In this document: positions 61,430 to 64,000 of the stretch, piece by piece | How positions within the stretch are numbered: the stretch's first letter is position 1 | Layout: the number at the start of each line of letters is the position of its first letter | Origin: Argonema antarcticum A004/B2 | GTDB lineage: Bacteria > Cyanobacteriota > Cyanobacteriia > Cyanobacteriales > Aerosakkonemataceae | NCBI RefSeq assembly: GCF_023333585.1 | Contig: NZ_JAIQZN010000004.1 | Span: forward strand, 88,104 to 152,103 | Direction: 5' to 3' | Length of the DNA: 64,000 bases | Position numbers and translations under genes: made by a program | The notes under the pieces: model-generated | Told to the model about the DNA's origin: nothing | The model's input: only the letters and a program-made list of their open reading frames with translations | Database searches by the model: none

Positions 61430-62626
61430 TTATCGACGCCTATTTTCTCTTCTTATTTGTTCCCGTACAGCCGGGATAACTTGTTGCGTTGCTTCTTCAT
61501 GCGTAGTATTATTTAGGTAAGAAGGGAGTAATTCTGCCAAAGGCGTTCGGTTCATTCGCGCTGCGTGATTCAATATATCTGGCATAAGTTTTACCAGACT
61601 TAGATCGATATCCTTGAAATCAATATCATTCAAAATCGCACCTCTAATATCAGTCTGATAAAAGGTTGCCAACTTTAGATTAGCCTGACTCAAATCCGCA
61701 TTATTCAGCATGGAATTTCTGAGATTGGCACTTTCTAAATTGGCACTGGTTAGATTGGCATTAGTCAGGATAGCACCTTGCAGATTAGCAGTAAACAAGT
61801 AGGCATTAATGAGTTTTGTATTAGTCAGGTTAGCATTAGTGAGGTTAGCCATAGTTAGGATGGTTCTACTCAAGTCAGCATTCGCCACTTTGGCATTAGT
61901 TAAATCCGCATTAGTTAAGTTAGCCCCCTGCATATCGGTACGGTTCAGGATGGCTCCATTCAGCTTAGCTCCAACTAGAGAACAAGCAGCTAAGCTGGCA
62001 CCTTTGAGGTTGGCATTACTCAAGATGGCACTTCTGAGATTAGCATCACCTAAATAGGCATCTGTTAAGTCAGCACCCGTCAAGTTGGCACTCTCTAAAT
62101 TGGCAGTTTCCAGCTTGGCTTTACTAAGTTTGGCACCCGTTAGGTTGGCACCTCTTAAGTCAGCCATACTCAGGTTAGCTTCCATGAGAATGGCTTCTGG
62201 CAAAAAGGCAGTAGTTAGGTTAGCTTCTCTTAAGTCAACACCTCTGAGTCTGGCACCCCGGAGTCTGGCATTTCTCAAATTTGCTCCTCTGAGTTTAGCT
62301 TCCCTGAGCATAGCGCCTCTCATTTTGGCTTCTTGGAGGTCGGCTACTTCTAGGTTGGCACCTCTAAGGACGGTTTGCTGTAATTCGGCACCCCGGAGTT
62401 TTGCACCCCTTAAGTCAGCATTTTCCAACATGGCACCCGCTAAATTGGCCCCGCTGAGATCGGCCCCTCGGAAGTTACCACCTCTGAGATCTACGTTTTT
62501 GAGGTCGCACTTGGGACATTGATTTGTTGTCAGTAACTTTTTGATATGTTCTGGATTGGCAGCTTGAACCGATTTGGCTAAGCAGAGAGAGGCTAGTAGG
62601 AGTGCAAGCTGAAAGATTTTCTGCAT
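61430..62626 (-). CDS. Secreted pentapeptide repeat protein
   Basis: 398 residues. Signal peptide MQKIFQLALLLASLCLAKSV then QAANP, cleaved after QAA. A short domain NPEHIKKLLTTNQCPKCDLK (two cysteines, CPKC) precedes about 55 pentapeptides, A(D/N)LxxA (for example ANLAGAMLENADLRGAKLRG), up to about residue 345. A non-repeat tail of about 50 residues ends REQIRRENRRR. The Cys pair plus exported beta-helix is a common cyanobacterial layout; function unknown. Confidence 0.93.
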   Translation of the reverse strand: MQKIFQLALLLASLCLAKSVQAANPEHIKKLLTTNQCPKCDLKNVDLRGGNFRGADLSGANLAGAMLENADLRGAKLRGAELQQTVLRGANLEVADLQEAKMRGAMLREAKLRGANLRNARLRGARLRGVDLREANLTTAFLPEAILMEANLSMADLRGANLTGAKLSKAKLETANLESANLTGADLTDAYLGDANLRSAILSNANLKGASLAACSLVGAKLNGAILNRTDMQGANLTNADLTNAKVANADLSRTILTMANLTNANLTNTKLINAYLFTANLQGAILTNANLTSANLESANLRNSMLNNADLSQANLKLATFYQTDIRGAILNDIDFKDIDLSLVKLMPDILNHAARMNRTPLAELLPSYLNNTTHEEATQQVIPAVREQIRRENRRR

Positions 62627-62661
62627 ATATTTGCAGGGTGTAGTTTTTGTATTGTTCTTAA

Positions 62662-62690
62662 TATAGCAACCGTTCTTTAGTTCAGTTACT
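62662..62690 (+). mobile_element. MITE-like repeat family 1, copy F, left-end fragment
   Basis: Only the left end is recognisable: TATAGCAACCG followed by a degenerate hairpin. It overlaps the 3' end of the Uma2 gene. Confidence 0.5.
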
Positions 62691-63266
62691 CAATGTTTCT
62701 GTTTCGGCTTCTGTAAAGATGGGTGGCCACAGTTCGGGAATTGGTAATTCCCAACCGGGGAAGAGTTCGGGAATGGTTAAGATGTCTTCATTGCTGAACA
62801 CAATTGGTTCACCTGTGGGTCGATAAACGGTTACGCTTTCTTCATCGGGGTCAATGAGAATTCCGACAACTGCTCCTAATTCTAAGAACTTTTTAAGTCT
62901 TTTTTCTATGGGTTTAATTCTGTCGCTTTGAGATTTAATTTCGACTACTAAATCTGGTACAAGTTGTCCAAAGTAACGAGGACTTTGGAGAAGTCGGGAG
63001 GCGCGAACAAAGGAAACATCGGGTGCTTTTAGGTTTGTATCTGGCATGATGAAACCGCCTGCGGAGTCAAACAAGCGTCCCAAACGACGAGGATAAACCC
63101 AGTTACCCAATAACCGAATTAGCAAAGCTCCAATTTCACTCGATACAATGTCTGATGGCCCCATAACGATAATTTTCCCATTCTCGAGTTCTAGTTGGTA
63201 ATCATGTCCGGCTTCGGAGAGTGTTGCTTGTAAGTTTTCCAAGTCTTTTACTGTCATCAGTGACAT
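62682..63266 (-). CDS. Uma2 family endonuclease
   Basis: 194 residues, PD-(D/E)XK fold. Conserved: LENGKIIVMGPSDIVSSEIG (about 23-42), PDVSFVRASRLLQ, and the active-site strand LVPDLVVEIKSQSDRIKPIE with EIK near 110, then KRLKKFLELGAVVGILIDPD and VTVYRPTGEP. Uma2 (DUF820) proteins are multicopy in cyanobacteria; biological target unknown. ATG 63266 follows a plausible AAGGAG. Confidence 0.92.
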   Translation of the reverse strand: MSLMTVKDLENLQATLSEAGHDYQLELENGKIIVMGPSDIVSSEIGALLIRLLGNWVYPRRLGRLFDSAGGFIMPDTNLKAPDVSFVRASRLLQSPRYFGQLVPDLVVEIKSQSDRIKPIEKRLKKFLELGAVVGILIDPDEESVTVYRPTGEPIVFSNEDILTIPELFPGWELPIPELWPPIFTEAETETLSN

Positions 63267-63339
63267 CAGAAATCTCCTTGTCTAGCTGAGTGTATATATT
63301 TTAACTCAAGATGATAAAATCATAAAGTGTTCACAAGTT

Positions 63340-63537
63340 AATGAAGAGTGCTGAGTTGAAAGTGCTGAGTGCTGAGTTAAAAGACCGCCCACTCGCTATG
63401 CGGGGTATCAACCTTCTCCTGATGATAAGATTCCGCCCACTCGCTATGCGGGGCATTTACCGAGTGCGAAAGTGCTGAGTACTCTTTTTCTTACTCAGCA
63501 CTTTCGCACTCAGCACTCAGTACTGAGTACGGTAAAA
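63340..63537. repeat. Repeat cluster: GTGCTGA heptamers, direct repeats and a 20-bp-stem hairpin
   Basis: GTGCTGAGT units near 63348-63378; two direct copies of CCGCCCACTCGCTATGCGGG (63386 and 63433 regions); and a perfect inverted repeat with 20-bp arms at 63462-63481 and 63492-63511 around a 10-base T-rich loop. Confidence 0.88.
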
Positions 63538-63756
63538 ATGAGAACCGGCACAAATTGGGAGGACACCCAAGAAAACATTCATTCGGCGACCAGCCCCAAG
63601 AAATGCTTCGAGATGGAATACAGGTATGGATGGAAACTCAAAGATATCCGCAAAACTAGAGACAGTATCCTAAAAGTAGATTGCGTTTTTTACGGCAAAC
63701 AAACCAGTTTCGAGGACGCGCGTTATGAGACAGACTTGGATTATCTACAAGAGTGA
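63538..63756 (+). CDS. Small protein of unknown function
   Basis: 72 residues from ATG 63538. A longer frame from 63472 would translate repeats and is rejected. Sequence: MRTGTNWEDTQENIHSATSP, KKCFEMEYRYGWKLKDIRKT, ending YETDLDYLQE; hydrophilic, mixed alpha/beta. No family recognised. It overlaps the next gene by 32 bp, suggesting a coupled pair. Confidence 0.55.
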   Translation: MRTGTNWEDTQENIHSATSPKKCFEMEYRYGWKLKDIRKTRDSILKVDCVFYGKQTSFEDARYETDLDYLQE

Positions 63757-63940
63757 CGATCCAGATGCCACTGGATGGGAAGACCGCCAGCTTCTGCCAT
63801 CGGAAAGCTTAACAAGCATTCTTTCTGAGGAATGGCATTATTCCAGTACTCCTGAAATTCCCAAAGCAAACGATCGCGTTAGGGAGTATGCTAATGCCAA
63901 AGATCCCGGTAATGGAGTGACTCAGTGCGATTCGTTGTGA
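63725..63940 (+). CDS. Small protein of unknown function
   Basis: 71 residues from ATG 63725, starting MRQTWIIYKSDDPDATGWED and ending DPGNGVTQCDSL. Acidic, tryptophan-containing, no family recognised. It starts inside the preceding gene in another frame. Confidence 0.5.
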   Translation: MRQTWIIYKSDDPDATGWEDRQLLPSESLTSILSEEWHYSSTPEIPKANDRVREYANAKDPGNGVTQCDSL

Positions 63941-63975
63941 TGTAAAAATAGCCTAAAAGGGTTACATAGCATCAC

Positions 63976-63997
63976 TTACAGGGATTAGACCCTGTAA
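63976..63997. repeat. Palindrome TTACAGGG-ATTAGA-CCCTGTAA at the right edge
   Basis: Perfect eight-base stem with six-base loop, ending three bases from the window edge. It has no T-run on the plus strand, and only A-rich sequence follows. It could be a transcript-end hairpin or one unit of a repeat that continues outside the window. Confidence 0.6.
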
Positions 63998-64000
63998 AAC

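Overview
The window is a chromosomal stretch of a cyanobacterium, probably a filamentous, non-heterocystous one. The evidence is three photosystem II small-subunit genes (psbI, psbN, psbH), frequent GCGATCGC (HIP1) octamers, ferredoxin-dependent sulfite reductase, NIL-domain proteins beside the sulfate transporter, DUF3769, DUF29, DUF6887/6888 and Uma2 families, and very abundant heptanucleotide tandem repeats between genes. The genus cannot be fixed from this sequence.

Layout. 1-4.2 kb: a MacA/MacB-type efflux system (adaptor cut by the left edge, permease, ATPase). 4.6-9.5 kb: a LysR regulator divergent from an APC amino-acid permease, two tandem CadD-like transporters and a secreted protein. 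9.7-13.2 kb: a DUF202 protein, a TauE/SafE exporter, the C-terminal remnant of an IscB-type HNH gene, a small membrane protein and a prohibitin-like protein. 13.5-17.8 kb: sulfate uptake (sbpA, NIL protein, cysT, cysW, NIL protein, cysW fragment) with no cysA. 17.8-26 kb: a LuxR-type response regulator, a thioredoxin-like ferredoxin, groES-groEL under a perfect CIRCE operator, the DUF6888/DUF6887 pair, a secreted protein, a membrane protein and ilvD. 26-35 kb: a pentapeptide protein, a TPR-glycosyltransferase, sulfite reductase flanked by a perfect 127-bp inverted repeat, and rsmE carrying an in-frame heptamer insertion.

35.6-40.2 kb is the most interesting part. A NADAR gene diverges from a translationally coupled operon of a short UvrD-like helicase, a DarT-type DNA ADP-ribosyltransferase and an ADP-ribosylglycohydrolase fused to a VOC domain. 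This looks like a DNA ADP-ribosylation toxin/antitoxin or phage-defence module in which ARH-VOC and/or NADAR takes the usual DarG role.

40.4-64 kb: psbI, a DUF3769 outer-membrane protein, DUF29, a 653-residue unknown protein whose leader carries a group II intron with a deleted reverse transcriptase, a GH38 alpha-mannosidase, small secreted or regulatory proteins, two paralogous peptidoglycan-binding proteins, psbN, psbH, tatA, pth, rpsU, a 450-residue unknown protein, murF, a GNAT enzyme, a DEDD exonuclease, a pentapeptide protein and a Uma2 nuclease.

The second theme is non-coding repeats. At least three families of 90-190 bp MITE-like elements with terminal inverted repeats are present (ends TATAGC, CTAGTGC and TAAGCT). 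Heptamer arrays of many unrelated sequences fill intergenic DNA and have entered the reading frames of rsmE, the alpha-mannosidase and the DUF3769 protein. All product names come from reading motifs by eye; no database search was run.
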